Positions 28,699 to 36,885 of a DNA stretch of 64,000 nucleotides are shown here, piece by piece (within the stretch, counting starts at the first letter, position 1; every line of letters begins with the position of its first letter). Where the stretch lies: NCBI GenBank assembly GCA_900112325.1, contig FOLJ01000008.1, positions 124,001 through 188,000 of the forward strand, in the 5' to 3' direction. A model generated the notes under the pieces. The model saw only the letters and a program-made list of their open reading frames with translations, was not told the origin of the DNA and searched no databases. Both the position numbers and the translations under genes were made by a program. This DNA comes from Micromonospora sediminimaris (GTDB lineage Bacteria; Actinomycetota; Actinomycetes; Mycobacteriales; Micromonosporaceae).

Positions 28699-30639
28699 AT
28701 GAATTTCTTCGAACGACAGCGCCAGGTGCGTCGGCTGTCGACCCGGCTGGTGCTGCTGTTCGTGCTGGCTGTGTTCGGGATCGTGGTGGTGGTGAACATC
28801 GCGGCGTTGTTCGCCTTCAACGCCACCGCCGCCGATCCCGCCCAGCTCGCCGGGTTCATCGCCATGGTCACCGTCGCCACCCTCGCCGCGATCGGGCTGG
28901 CCGCCCTGGTCCGTACGCTCGCGTTGCGCGGCGGCGGCGGGAAGGTGGCCCGCGAGCTGGGTGGGGTGCCGGTACCGGCGAACACCACCGATCCGGAGCT
29001 GCGCCGGTTGCGCAACGTCGTGGAGGAGATGGCGCTGGCCTCCGGGGTACCCGTCCCCGAGGTCTACGTACTGCCGGAGGAGACGGCGATCAACGCCTTC
29101 GCCGCCGGGTGGACCCCGTCCGACGCGGCCGTCGCCGTCACCCGGGGCGCCTTGCAGCGACTCAACCGCGACGAACTCCAGGGGGTGATCGCCCACGAGT
29201 TCAGTCACGTCGTCAACGGCGACATGCGGCTCAACATCCGGCTGATGGGCCTGCTGTTCGGCATCCTCTTCCTGACCGTAATTGGCCGTGGGCTGGCCCG
29301 CGCCGGGGTCATCGGCGGCGGCCGGTCACGCGGCAACAACAGCGGCGGCAGCGCCGCCCCACTGGCGCTGGTGGGCCTGGCCCTGCTGGTGGCCGGCTAC
29401 GTCGGCGTGCTCGCCGGGCGGCTCATCCAGGCGTCGGTCTCCCGGCAGCGGGAGTACCTCGCCGACGCCTCGGCCGTGCAGTACACCCGCCAGACCCAGG
29501 GCATCGCCGGGGCGCTGAAGAAGATCGGGGGTCTCAGCGCCGGGTCCGAGCTGAAGTCGCCGAAGCGCGACGAGGTGGGGCACATGCTCTTCGGCGAGGC
29601 CGCCCGGACGTCCTGGTTCGCCACCCATCCCCCGCTGGCCGACCGGATCAAGGCACTGGAGCCGTCGTTCGACCCGGCCCAGCTGCGACAGTTGTCGCGG
29701 CAGTGGGCGGCGGCGCCCCCGTCGGGCCGCCAGGAGGACATCGCCATGGGACTGGCGCCGGGGCGGACGCCGCCGGCTCGGCCCGGGCCGGCGGAACCCG
29801 GCGAGCGGGTACCCGTCGCACCGGAGGAGGTGTTGGGCCGGGTGGCCGCGCCGACCGACAGCGCCTACGCCCACGCCGCGGCGATCCTCGACCGGATCCC
29901 GGATCCGCTGCTCGACCGGGCCCGCGATCGACAGGCGGCCGTACCGCTGCTGCTCGGTCTGCTGCTCAGCGCCGAGCCGGCGGTCCAGCAGCACCAGTAC
30001 GCCGCAGTGGCCCAGCGGCACGGCCAGGAACTGGCCGACGCCGCCCGGCGGGCGGCGGACGACCTGGTCGAGTTCCCCGCCGAGCTGCGGTTGCCGCTGG
30101 CCGAGCTGGCCTTCCCGGCGCTGCGCGAGCGTCCGGACGCCGAGCTGGAGTCACTGCTGGCGGCCGTGTTCACGTTGATCCAGGCGGACGGCGCGATCAA
30201 CGTGACCGAGTACTGTCTCTCCCGGCTGCTGCTGGCCGAGTTGGAGGAGTCGCTGCGGCCGGACTCCCGCTGGCGTACCGACCGGCGCAAACTCATCGAC
30301 GCGCGGTCGGCGGCGGCCACCCTGCTGGCCATTCTCGCGCAGGTCGGGCACCCGGACCGCCCCGAAGCGGAACGGGCCTTCCAGGCCGGAGTCGGCACGC
30401 TGCTGCCCGGCGCGAACCTGCCGTACGCGCCGCCGGAGAACGGCGTGCTCGCCCTGGAGACCGCGTGGCCGGTGCTCGACGGGTTGCGACCGGCCGACAA
30501 GGAACGGCTGGTGGCGGCCATTGTCGCGGTGATCAGCCACGACGGGACGATGACCGTACCCGAGATCGAGTTGCTGCGAACGATCTGCGGTCTGCTGCAC
30601 TGCCCGCTGCCACCGATGGTCGGCCCCGTCACTGGTTGA
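28699..30639 (+). CDS. M48 (HtpX-like) membrane metalloprotease with C-terminal TerB-like extension
   Basis: 646 residues, much longer than HtpX (about 290). Two N-terminal membrane helices precede the zinc motif HEFSH (residues 166-170), with a further Glu ligand in SRQREYLADA and two later membrane helices. After about residue 350 comes a low-complexity linker and a helical extension (RPDAELESLLAAVFTLIQADG...) that looks TerB-like. It probably degrades membrane or misfolded proteins with LemA. The extension's role is unknown. ATG at 28699 is 10 bases after lemA. Confidence 0.9.
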   Translation: MNFFERQRQVRRLSTRLVLLFVLAVFGIVVVVNIAALFAFNATAADPAQLAGFIAMVTVATLAAIGLAALVRTLALRGGGGKVARELGGVPVPANTTDPELRRLRNVVEEMALASGVPVPEVYVLPEETAINAFAAGWTPSDAAVAVTRGALQRLNRDELQGVIAHEFSHVVNGDMRLNIRLMGLLFGILFLTVIGRGLARAGVIGGGRSRGNNSGGSAAPLALVGLALLVAGYVGVLAGRLIQASVSRQREYLADASAVQYTRQTQGIAGALKKIGGLSAGSELKSPKRDEVGHMLFGEAARTSWFATHPPLADRIKALEPSFDPAQLRQLSRQWAAAPPSGRQEDIAMGLAPGRTPPARPGPAEPGERVPVAPEEVLGRVAAPTDSAYAHAAAILDRIPDPLLDRARDRQAAVPLLLGLLLSAEPAVQQHQYAAVAQRHGQELADAARRAADDLVEFPAELRLPLAELAFPALRERPDAELESLLAAVFTLIQADGAINVTEYCLSRLLLAELEESLRPDSRWRTDRRKLIDARSAAATLLAILAQVGHPDRPEAERAFQAGVGTLLPGANLPYAPPENGVLALETAWPVLDGLRPADKERLVAAIVAVISHDGTMTVPEIELLRTICGLLHCPLPPMVGPVTG

Positions 30640-30993
30640 CCCGCCCCGCTCGATCTTCTCGGCAACCAACACAGAGCGTGGTTTTCACTGTGCGTGACAA
30701 AAAACGGAACCTACCCCTACTCCACTGCACACGCTTTGCTCTGCTTCAACCCACGCACTAGCGCTTGAGCAGGCAGGCTGCGTCCGCCCTCGGCCCCACA
30801 TGCCACACCCGCTGATACTTTCCGTGAGTGTTGCGCCGGTTGAAGCAGAGCAAAGGGAGCGCGGGGTAGATGATTGAGGGAGGCCGGGCAGCACTGTCCG
30901 TGAGGTCGCGGTACGGCGGCGGGGACGGCCTGCGGTGAGCGGACCGGCCACCCGGGCTCACCCGACACGACGGGCGGGCGGCGAGGGGATGGC
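30640..30993. other. 354-bp intergenic region between M48 and histidine kinase genes
   Basis: No gene was supported here. It contains an inverted pair built on the CTTTGCTCTGCTTCAACC core (30734-30751 and 30838-30855) and presumably the kinase operon promoter, of which no boxes could be assigned. Several short frames on both strands lack coding character. Confidence 0.7.
30734..30855. repeat. Inverted repeat element upstream of the NarL-type kinase
   Basis: The left copy (30734-30756) begins CTTTGCTCTGCTTCAACC and is 23 bases long including CACGC at its end. The right copy (30838-30855) is the reverse complement of its first 18 bases, with 81 bases between the copies. The left copy is identical, over 23 bases, to the reverse complement of 48711-48733. 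The element precedes the kinase gene. Confidence 0.85.
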
Positions 30994-32337
30994 ATGCTGC
31001 CCAGGGTGAGCACCGAGACCGCTGACGAGTGGCGGCAGCCTGCCGAGTCCACCGACGCGTGGCGGCGGGCCGAGAGCAGTGACGAGTGGCGACGGCCGGG
31101 GCCGACGCCGGAGCAGCGACGGCTGGACCTGTTCGCCGGTCTGGCGGCGACGGCCCTCGCCCTGCTCAGCCTGACGTTGGCCCGCAGCACCGGGGCATTC
31201 TTGCTGGGCCCACCGCCGTCCGGTGTCGAGCAGCTCTTCTGGACCGTCGCGGTGCCGCTGCCGTTGATCTGGCGCCGCCGCTTCCCCGTCGCCGCCACGC
31301 TGGCCGTGTCGGCCGCGTTCATCGGTTCGCAGGTGCGCGCCGTCCCCGAGTGGCAGCTCTCCACCTGGGCGCTGTTCATCGCCATCTACACGCTGGGTGC
31401 CTGGGGCCGGGACCGCCGGTTGTCCCGCCGACTACGGATCGGCGTGATCGTTGCGATGTTCACCTGGATGGGGATCGCCCTGTCGATCAACTACCGCACG
31501 CTCACCACGGAGGACTTTGCCGACGCGGTCGGCCCGGTCCCCCCGGTGCTCGCCGCGATCGTCACAGGTGTCCTGGTCAACGCGCTGTACTTCGGGTTCG
31601 CGTACTTCTTCGGCGAGACCGCCTGGGTGGCCGCCCGCCGTGAGCACCAGCTGGCCGAGCAGGCAGAACGGCTACGCCGGTCACAGGCCGAGGTACGCGA
31701 GCACGCGGTGGTCGGCGAGCGGGTCAGGATCGCCCGTGAGCTGCACGACGTGGTCGCCCACCACGTGTCGGTGATGGGGGTGCAGGCAGCGGCCTGTCGC
31801 CGGGTCTTCGACAAGGATCCGGCGAAGGCCCGCACCGCTCTCGTCTCCATCGAGGAGACCGCCCGGCAAGCGGTCGACGAGTTGCGCCGGATGCTCGGCG
31901 TGCTGCGGGCCCGCGACGGCGACGCGGAGAACACCCGGCAGCCGGCCGGAATCGACCGGATAGCCGCCCTGGTGGACCGGGCCGGCGAGGCCGGGCTACG
32001 CGCCACCCTTGGGGTGTACGGCGATCCACAGCCGTTGCCGGAATCGGTCTCCCAGGCCGCGTACCGGGTGGTGCAGGAGGCCGTGACGAACGTGTTGAAG
32101 CACGCCACCGGGGCGAGTCTGCTCGACGTCCGGATCCGTTATCTGGCGCAGGAGATGGAGGTTGAGGTGAGCGACGACGGCCGGGCCAGCCGCTCGGCGA
32201 ACGCCGACGGGCTGGGACTGATCGGGATGCGGGAACGGGTCGCGACCCACGGCGGCGAACTGGAGGTGGGTCCGCGTACCGGCGGTGGTTGGCGGGTGCG
32301 GGTCCGCTTCCCGCTACCGGCGGGGAGTCCGGCGTGA
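30994..32337 (+). CDS. NarL-family sensor histidine kinase
   Basis: 447 residues. The N-terminus has three DEWRR/DAWRR-type repeats (about 10-32), then about five membrane helices. A HisKA_3 dimerisation domain with ELHDVVAHHVSVMG, the phospho-acceptor His, follows. The ATPase domain has AAYRVVQEAVTNVLKHA and DGLGLIGMRERVATHGG. ATG at 30994 is preceded by GAGGGG. The response regulator gene overlaps the stop as GTGA, so they form a two-component pair. The ABC exporter downstream may be the target. Confidence 0.94.
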   Translation: MLPRVSTETADEWRQPAESTDAWRRAESSDEWRRPGPTPEQRRLDLFAGLAATALALLSLTLARSTGAFLLGPPPSGVEQLFWTVAVPLPLIWRRRFPVAATLAVSAAFIGSQVRAVPEWQLSTWALFIAIYTLGAWGRDRRLSRRLRIGVIVAMFTWMGIALSINYRTLTTEDFADAVGPVPPVLAAIVTGVLVNALYFGFAYFFGETAWVAARREHQLAEQAERLRRSQAEVREHAVVGERVRIARELHDVVAHHVSVMGVQAAACRRVFDKDPAKARTALVSIEETARQAVDELRRMLGVLRARDGDAENTRQPAGIDRIAALVDRAGEAGLRATLGVYGDPQPLPESVSQAAYRVVQEAVTNVLKHATGASLLDVRIRYLAQEMEVEVSDDGRASRSANADGLGLIGMRERVATHGGELEVGPRTGGGWRVRVRFPLPAGSPA

Positions 32338-33014
32338 ATCCGATCCGAGTGCTTCTCGCCGACGACCACCATCTGGTGCGTACCGGCTTCCGGGTCATTC
32401 TGGAGATCGAGGACGACATCGAGGTGGTCGGCGAGGCCGCCGACGGGGAGCGGGCAGTCGGCATGACCCGGGCGCTGCGTCCGGACGTGGTGCTGATGGA
32501 CGTGGAGATGCCCGGCGTGGACGGGTTGGAAGCCACCCGGCGGATCAGCGCCGGCGACGACGAGCCGGGCGGGCCGGCCGTGCTGATGCTGACCACGTTC
32601 GACCGCGACGACTACCTGTTCGCCGCGCTACGCGCCGGGGCCAGTGGCTTCCTGCTCAAGAACGGCACACCGGAGGCCCTTGTCGACGCGATCCGGGTGG
32701 TGGCCCGCGGGGACGGCCTGCTCGCGCCGGAACTCACCCGGCGGGTGATCGCCACCTTCGCCCGCCCGGGCAGCCAGCCCGGTGACGACGTGGCATCGGA
32801 GGCGGCGCTGGACAGCCTGACACCCCGGGAACGCGAGGTCCTGGTGCTCGTCGCCGGGGGCGCCAGCAACGCCGAGATCGCCGCCAGCCTGCACCTGGGC
32901 GAGGCGACGGTGAAGTCACACGTCAGCCGGGTGCTGGCCAAGCTGGGTCTGCGCGACCGGGTGCAGGCGGTGGTCTTCGCGTACGAGCACGGGGTGGTCC
33001 GGCCCGGCGGGTGA
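32334..33014 (+). CDS. LuxR/NarL-family response regulator
   Basis: 226 residues. The receiver domain has LLADDHHLVRTG and VVLMDVEMPGVDG with the phospho-acceptor Asp, and MLTTFDRDDYLFAALRAGASGFLLK. The C-terminal LuxR HTH reads LTPREREVLVLVAGGASNAEIA with VKSHVSRVLAKLGLRDRVQ. The GTG start at 32334 overlaps the kinase stop as GTGA, with GGGGAG upstream. It is cognate to the kinase; the regulated gene set is unknown. Confidence 0.95.
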   Translation: MNPIRVLLADDHHLVRTGFRVILEIEDDIEVVGEAADGERAVGMTRALRPDVVLMDVEMPGVDGLEATRRISAGDDEPGGPAVLMLTTFDRDDYLFAALRAGASGFLLKNGTPEALVDAIRVVARGDGLLAPELTRRVIATFARPGSQPGDDVASEAALDSLTPREREVLVLVAGGASNAEIAASLHLGEATVKSHVSRVLAKLGLRDRVQAVVFAYEHGVVRPGG

Positions 33015-33046
33015 GCGACCTCCGCCGCGAGGGGGAGTCATGATCT

Positions 33047-33064
33047 CCGTCCGCGGGCGGACGG
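33047..33064. terminator. Stem-loop after the response regulator gene
   Basis: An 8-bp perfect stem CCGTCCGC / GCGGACGG with a two-base GG spacer, 33 bases downstream of the response-regulator stop and 32 bases before the ABC gene. It may terminate or attenuate transcription into the transporter genes. Confidence 0.5.
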
Positions 33065-33095
33065 CGGCCAGCCTCCGACGACCTACCGTTACGCC

Positions 33096-33989
33096 ATGAC
33101 CAGCGTGCTCCGCCTCGACGGCGTCGACCGCAGCTTCGGCGGTCGCCAGGTACTCAAGGACGTCTCCTTCGACGTCGTCGCCGGCCGGATGACCGGCTTC
33201 GTCGGCGGCAACGGCGCCGGCAAGACCACCACCATGCGGATCATCCTCGGGGTGCTCGCCGCGGACGCCGGCCAGGTGACGTGGCAGGGTGAACCGCTGA
33301 GCCGGGACGCTCGGCGACGCTTCGGGTACATGCCCGAGGAGCGCGGCCTGTACCCGAAGATGAGCGTCCGTGAGCAGGTCACCTACCTGGGTCAGCTGCA
33401 CGGGTTGACCGCCGACGCCGCTCGGCGCGCCACCGACGGGCTGCTGGAGCGGGTCGGACTCGCCGAGCGGGGGAACGACCTGCTGGAGACGCTGTCCCTG
33501 GGCAACCAGCAGCGCGCGCAGATCGCCGCCGCGCTGGTGCACGACCCCGAGGTGCTGGTCCTCGACGAGCCCTTCTCCGGCCTCGATCCGCTGGCCGTCG
33601 ACACGGTTGTCGGCGTGCTGCGGGAGCGGGCGGCGGCCGGGGCTCCGGTGCTCTTCTCCAGCCACCAGCTCGACGTGGTCGAACGGCTCTGCGACGACCT
33701 GGTGATCATCTCGGACGGCTCGATCCGCGCCGCCGGCAGCCGGGAGCAGCTGCGCTCGGCGTACACCACGCCCCGTTTTGAGCTGGTGGTGGAGACCGAC
33801 GCCGGCTGGCTGCGCGACCAGCCCGGGGTGAGCCTGGTGGACCTCGACGGTGCGCGCGCCGTGTTCGACCTGGCCGTCGGCACCGACGAACAGCCCGTGC
33901 TGCGCGCCGCGCTGGAGCGCGGCCCGGTCCGCGCGTTCCGCCCGGTCACCCCCTCCCTCGCCGAGATCTTCCGAGAGGTCGCCAAGTGA
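33096..33989 (+). CDS. ABC transporter ATP-binding protein
   Basis: 297 residues. Walker A GGNGAGKTT, the signature region LSLGNQQRAQ (a variant of LSGGQ), Walker B VLVLDEPFSGLD and the switch His in LFSSHQLDVVERL are present. After about residue 220 comes a C-terminal regulatory tail of about 75 residues. This is the NatA type that pairs with a single permease. The permease overlaps the stop codon (GTGA), so the two are co-translated. The cargo is unknown. Confidence 0.94.
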   Translation: MTSVLRLDGVDRSFGGRQVLKDVSFDVVAGRMTGFVGGNGAGKTTTMRIILGVLAADAGQVTWQGEPLSRDARRRFGYMPEERGLYPKMSVREQVTYLGQLHGLTADAARRATDGLLERVGLAERGNDLLETLSLGNQQRAQIAAALVHDPEVLVLDEPFSGLDPLAVDTVVGVLRERAAAGAPVLFSSHQLDVVERLCDDLVIISDGSIRAAGSREQLRSAYTTPRFELVVETDAGWLRDQPGVSLVDLDGARAVFDLAVGTDEQPVLRAALERGPVRAFRPVTPSLAEIFREVAK

Positions 33990-35047
33990 ACGCCATGCAG
34001 GCCACCCGCCTCGTCGCCGCCCGGGAGATCCGGGTCAAACTGCGCGACCGTACCTTCCTGATCAGCACTGCCGTCTTCCTGCTGATCGCGGCGGCGGCGA
34101 CGATCCTGCCGCCGCTGCTGTCCGGCGGGCCGTCGACGGTGGCCGTGACCGAAGCGGCGGCCGGCCCGTTGCGGGCGGCGGGGCTGGAGGTGCTCGCCGT
34201 ACCCGACGACGCCGCCGCCGAGCAGGCGGTCCGCGACGGCGACGCGGACGCCGCGGTGGTCGCCGGCCCGGCCGTGCTCGCCATGGACGACGCCCCCAAC
34301 GACGTGGTCTCCGCGTTGAGCACCGAGCCGCCGGTCCGGCTGCTGAACCCGGACGCGGTGGACCCGGTGGTGGCCTTCCTGGTGCCGTTCGCCTTCGCCT
34401 TCATCTTCTTCATCACCTCCCAGACGTTCGGGGTGCAGATCGCGCAGAGCATCATCGAGGAGAAGCAGACCCGGATCGTGGAGATCCTCGTCGCCGCGGT
34501 GCCGGTCCGCGCCCTGCTGGCTGGGAAGATGCTCGCCGGTACGATCCTGGCGCTCGGGCAGATCGGCCTGGTGGCCGTGGTCGCGGTGGCCGGCATGGCG
34601 TTCGGCGACAGCGGCGGGCTGCTCTCGCTGCTCGGGCCGGCGATCGGCTGGTTCGTGCCGTTCTTCCTGCTCGGCTTCGTGCTGATCGCGTCGATGTGGG
34701 CGGCGGCCGGTGCGCTTGTCAACCGGCTGGAGGACATCGGTGGCGTGTCGATGCCGGTACAGCTCGCGGTGATGCTGCCGTTCTTCGCGGTGATCTTCCT
34801 CAACGACAACGTCACCGCCATGCGGGTGCTGTCCTACCTGCCATTCTCCTCGCCGACGGCGATGCCGCTGCGGCTGTTCACCGGGGACGCCGCCGGCTGG
34901 GAACTTGTCGTTTCGCTGGCCCTGCTCCTGGTCGCGGCGGCCGGTTTCCTGCTCGCCGGAGCCCGGGTGTACGAGGGTTCGCTGCTGCGCACCAACGGCC
35001 GCACCTCGATCCGCACCGCCTGGCGCGAGCGCGAAACCCTGGGCTGA
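33986..35047 (+). CDS. ABC transporter permease (NatB/ABC-2 type)
   Basis: 353 residues. An N-terminal helix is followed by a large extracytoplasmic loop and about five C-terminal membrane helices (VAFLVPFAFAFIFFITSQTF; TRIVEILVAAVPVRALLAGKML). ABC-2 permeases export drugs, sodium or other substrates. The GTG start overlaps the ATPase stop. Directly after it lie the 41-bp repeat units. Confidence 0.92.
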   Translation: MNAMQATRLVAAREIRVKLRDRTFLISTAVFLLIAAAATILPPLLSGGPSTVAVTEAAAGPLRAAGLEVLAVPDDAAAEQAVRDGDADAAVVAGPAVLAMDDAPNDVVSALSTEPPVRLLNPDAVDPVVAFLVPFAFAFIFFITSQTFGVQIAQSIIEEKQTRIVEILVAAVPVRALLAGKMLAGTILALGQIGLVAVVAVAGMAFGDSGGLLSLLGPAIGWFVPFFLLGFVLIASMWAAAGALVNRLEDIGGVSMPVQLAVMLPFFAVIFLNDNVTAMRVLSYLPFSSPTAMPLRLFTGDAAGWELVVSLALLLVAAAGFLLAGARVYEGSLLRTNGRTSIRTAWRERETLG

Positions 35048-35073
35048 GGTCGCCGCCTCAGCGCGACGCTCAG

Positions 35074-35181
35074 GCAGCAGTTTCCCCGAAGTTGCCGCCT
35101 GAGCACCGCGCGATGCAGCAGTATCCCCGAACTTGCTGCCGCAGAGCCGCGCGATGCGGCAGTTTCCCTGAAGTTGCCACC
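35074..35181. repeat. 41-bp tandem repeats (three imperfect copies) at a convergent junction
   Basis: Copies begin at 35074, 35115 and 35156 (last one cut short), period 41 bases. Each opens with a GC(A/G)GCAGT(T/A)TCCCYGAA-type core and a TTGCYGCC-type close, and each core is partly self-complementary (GCAGCA...TGCTGC in the second). A degenerate tail of a further copy precedes 35074. The unit recurs at 39940. Protein function unlikely. Confidence 0.88.
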
Positions 35182-35196
35182 GGCGGGTGCAGACGG

Positions 35197-35835
35197 TCAG
35201 CGGTGGGGTGGGATGGCTGCCCAGTTGGCGGGGAGGTGGGGGACGGGCCAGGCGGGGTCGGGTCGCCAGGTCGACCAGGACTCGTCCCACCAGCGCTCAC
35301 CGGCGTCGAGCAGGGCGGCGATCCGGTCACCCTCGGCGCGGATCGCCTCGCCCTGGCCCGGGTAGCGCCCCTCCACCAACCGCTGGGCGAACATCTCCAC
35401 ATCCTTGAAGACGTACCGGTCGGCGTCCGCCGCCCACCACAGGTCAAGTTCGTGGTCGAGGGTGTCCACCCCGATCGGCGTACGCCGAAACGGATCCTGG
35501 AGGTTGAAGTACCAGCCGGCGAGGGTGCGCTCCGGGCCGGACCAGAACACGTCGACCGAGTGCGCCTCGCCGGGCCGTTGCAGCATCAGCTTGCCGTGGC
35601 CGGTCCAGGCGGTGTGCCCGGCGAGCTGCCACGGGTGCCGGCCACACGGGAACTCACCAGACTCGGGGAAACCGAACTCGGCACCGGTCGGCAGGTAGAG
35701 CGCGAGCAGGCCGGGTGAATCCTCGACGCAGATCGTCGGGCAGCCGAACCACACCTCACCGAGCAGGATCTCCCGCCGCACCACCACGTCACCCGGTGCG
35801 AAGCGTTCGGTCACCGGCTCGGGTGTCGGGGTCAC
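35197..35835 (-). CDS. DUF402-domain protein, probable nucleotide phosphatase type
   Basis: 212 residues. The GWYFNLQDPFRRTPIGVDTLDHELDLW segment carries the conserved aromatic, Asn, Asp and Arg residues of DUF402, and the KDVEMFAQRLVEGR region follows. Members include nucleoside di/triphosphate phosphatases, so a metal-dependent phosphatase role is plausible but unproven. GTG at 35835 overlaps the stop of the upstream AlpA-like gene as GTGA, and CGGGGG precedes it. Confidence 0.82.
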   Translation of the reverse strand: MTPTPEPVTERFAPGDVVVRREILLGEVWFGCPTICVEDSPGLLALYLPTGAEFGFPESGEFPCGRHPWQLAGHTAWTGHGKLMLQRPGEAHSVDVFWSGPERTLAGWYFNLQDPFRRTPIGVDTLDHELDLWWAADADRYVFKDVEMFAQRLVEGRYPGQGEAIRAEGDRIAALLDAGERWWDESWSTWRPDPAWPVPHLPANWAAIPPHR

Positions 35836-36071
35836 TCCCCCGCCAGTTCCGGCCGATGCTCCCGGATCCACGCCTGCACATCTGCCTTCCGCCACACCTT
35901 ACCCTGCATAAGATCCGCTACCGGCTCGGGGAAGTTCCGATGACTGGTGATCACATAGACGCGCTGCTTGCTGATGCCACCGAGCATGATCCGGATCTCA
36001 TGCGCGCCCACCAGCTCCATAAGGCGGACGGTAGACAGTTGCCCCGGCTCCTTGACTCGGGTCAACCCCAT
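35832..36071 (-). CDS. Small AlpA-like helix-turn-helix protein
   Basis: 79 residues from the upstream ATG. A winged-helix-like fold is suggested by LVGAHEIRIMLGGISKQRVYVITSHRNFPEP followed by GKVWRKADVQAWIREHRP, the excisionase/AlpA wing motif. ATG at 36071 lacks a ribosome site; ATG at 36020 (MELVGAHEI) is an alternative. Its stop overlaps the DUF402 start, and it is divergent, at 17 bases, from the next frame. It could be a small transcription factor for this locus. Confidence 0.7.
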   Translation of the reverse strand: MGLTRVKEPGQLSTVRLMELVGAHEIRIMLGGISKQRVYVITSHRNFPEPVADLMQGKVWRKADVQAWIREHRPELAGE

Positions 36072-36088
36072 GGGTCACCGTATGGGGT

Positions 36089-36859
36089 ATGTCCCAACCC
36101 CATCTCTCGCGCGGCAGCCAGCCGCTGAGTCGGTTGCATCGGGTGCACCGGCACCTGCCTCGGCGGCCCGATTGGTGCTGCGCGGCGTGTACCGCCGCCT
36201 GGCCGTGCCCGACCGCACGGATGCTGCTACGTCACGAGTACGGCCCGGACCGGGTCGGCCTCTCGATCTACCTGGCCGGTCAGTTGTTCGACGCCACCGG
36301 GGATCTGCTGTGGCTGGCCGGAGGTCGGCCGCCGACGCCTGCTGAGTTGTTCGACCGCTTCCTGGGCTGGGCCGCCCCACGGCTCAGCGGGACGACGCGC
36401 CCGCGAGTGTCACACGCCGACGGTAGAAATCCAGCACCCCTGGACACGAGGAGCACGATCATGGACGTACGGGATGCCGCCCGACTGTGGGCGGACGCCT
36501 GGACGCAGGGCTGGCCCGCCCGGGACGTGGCGAGGATCGTAGACCGGCAGGCGGAGGACGGCGACCACTGGGCGTCGATGTTCCGCCCGTACCGGGGCCG
36601 GGCCGGGCTACGCGCCTACGTCGAGGAGTGTTTCGGCGAGGAGACCCGGCCGGCGGAGGTCTGGTTCGGCGAACCACGGGTCGACGGCGACACGGCCGCC
36701 ATCGAGTACTGGGCGGTCACCTACCCGTACGACGAGCCGGTCACCATCTCCGGCTGCACTGTGGTCCGCTTCGACGCCGACGGCCTGGTCACCGAGTCCC
36801 GCGACTACTCCCACAGCACCGAGGGCAGATTTCTCCCACCGACCTCGCTCTTCCCCTGA
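36089..36859 (+). CDS. Open frame joining an unclassified actinobacterial domain to a SnoaL-like domain
   Basis: The first 100-odd codons encode a domain containing CCAACTAAWPCPTARMLLRH, GPDRVGLSIYLAGQLFDATGDL and ELFDRFLGWAAPR. I recall similar Cys-rich WPCPTAR proteins from Micromonosporaceae, sometimes labelled flavin reductase, but this is memory rather than evidence. No stop codon separates it from the SnoaL-like part. Either the two are fused, or the first gene lost its stop and the downstream start at 36461 is used. ATG at 36089 has no clear ribosome site. Confidence 0.45.
   Translation: MSQPHLSRGSQPLSRLHRVHRHLPRRPDWCCAACTAAWPCPTARMLLRHEYGPDRVGLSIYLAGQLFDATGDLLWLAGGRPPTPAELFDRFLGWAAPRLSGTTRPRVSHADGRNPAPLDTRSTIMDVRDAARLWADAWTQGWPARDVARIVDRQAEDGDHWASMFRPYRGRAGLRAYVEECFGEETRPAEVWFGEPRVDGDTAAIEYWAVTYPYDEPVTISGCTVVRFDADGLVTESRDYSHSTEGRFLPPTSLFP
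36461..36859 (+). CDS. SnoaL-like (NTF2-fold) protein
   Basis: 132 residues. The NTF2-like fold is suggested by DVRDAARLWADAWTQGWPARDV, WASMFRPYRGRAGLRAYVEE and YSHSTEGR. This is the likelier start of an independent gene: GAGGAG at 36448-36453 lies seven bases upstream of ATG. SnoaL-like proteins bind small hydrophobic ligands or catalyse isomerase and cyclase steps. No neighbouring biosynthetic genes support a pathway. A 14-bp-arm inverted repeat lies after the stop. Confidence 0.75.
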   Translation: MDVRDAARLWADAWTQGWPARDVARIVDRQAEDGDHWASMFRPYRGRAGLRAYVEECFGEETRPAEVWFGEPRVDGDTAAIEYWAVTYPYDEPVTISGCTVVRFDADGLVTESRDYSHSTEGRFLPPTSLFP

Positions 36860-36885
36860 CAGTGCGGGACGGGCAGGGCAGGGCT

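Noticed and set aside
30758-30961. Short minus-strand frame in the kinase upstream region
   Set aside because: Same reason: it reads through the inverted element and has no other coding support.
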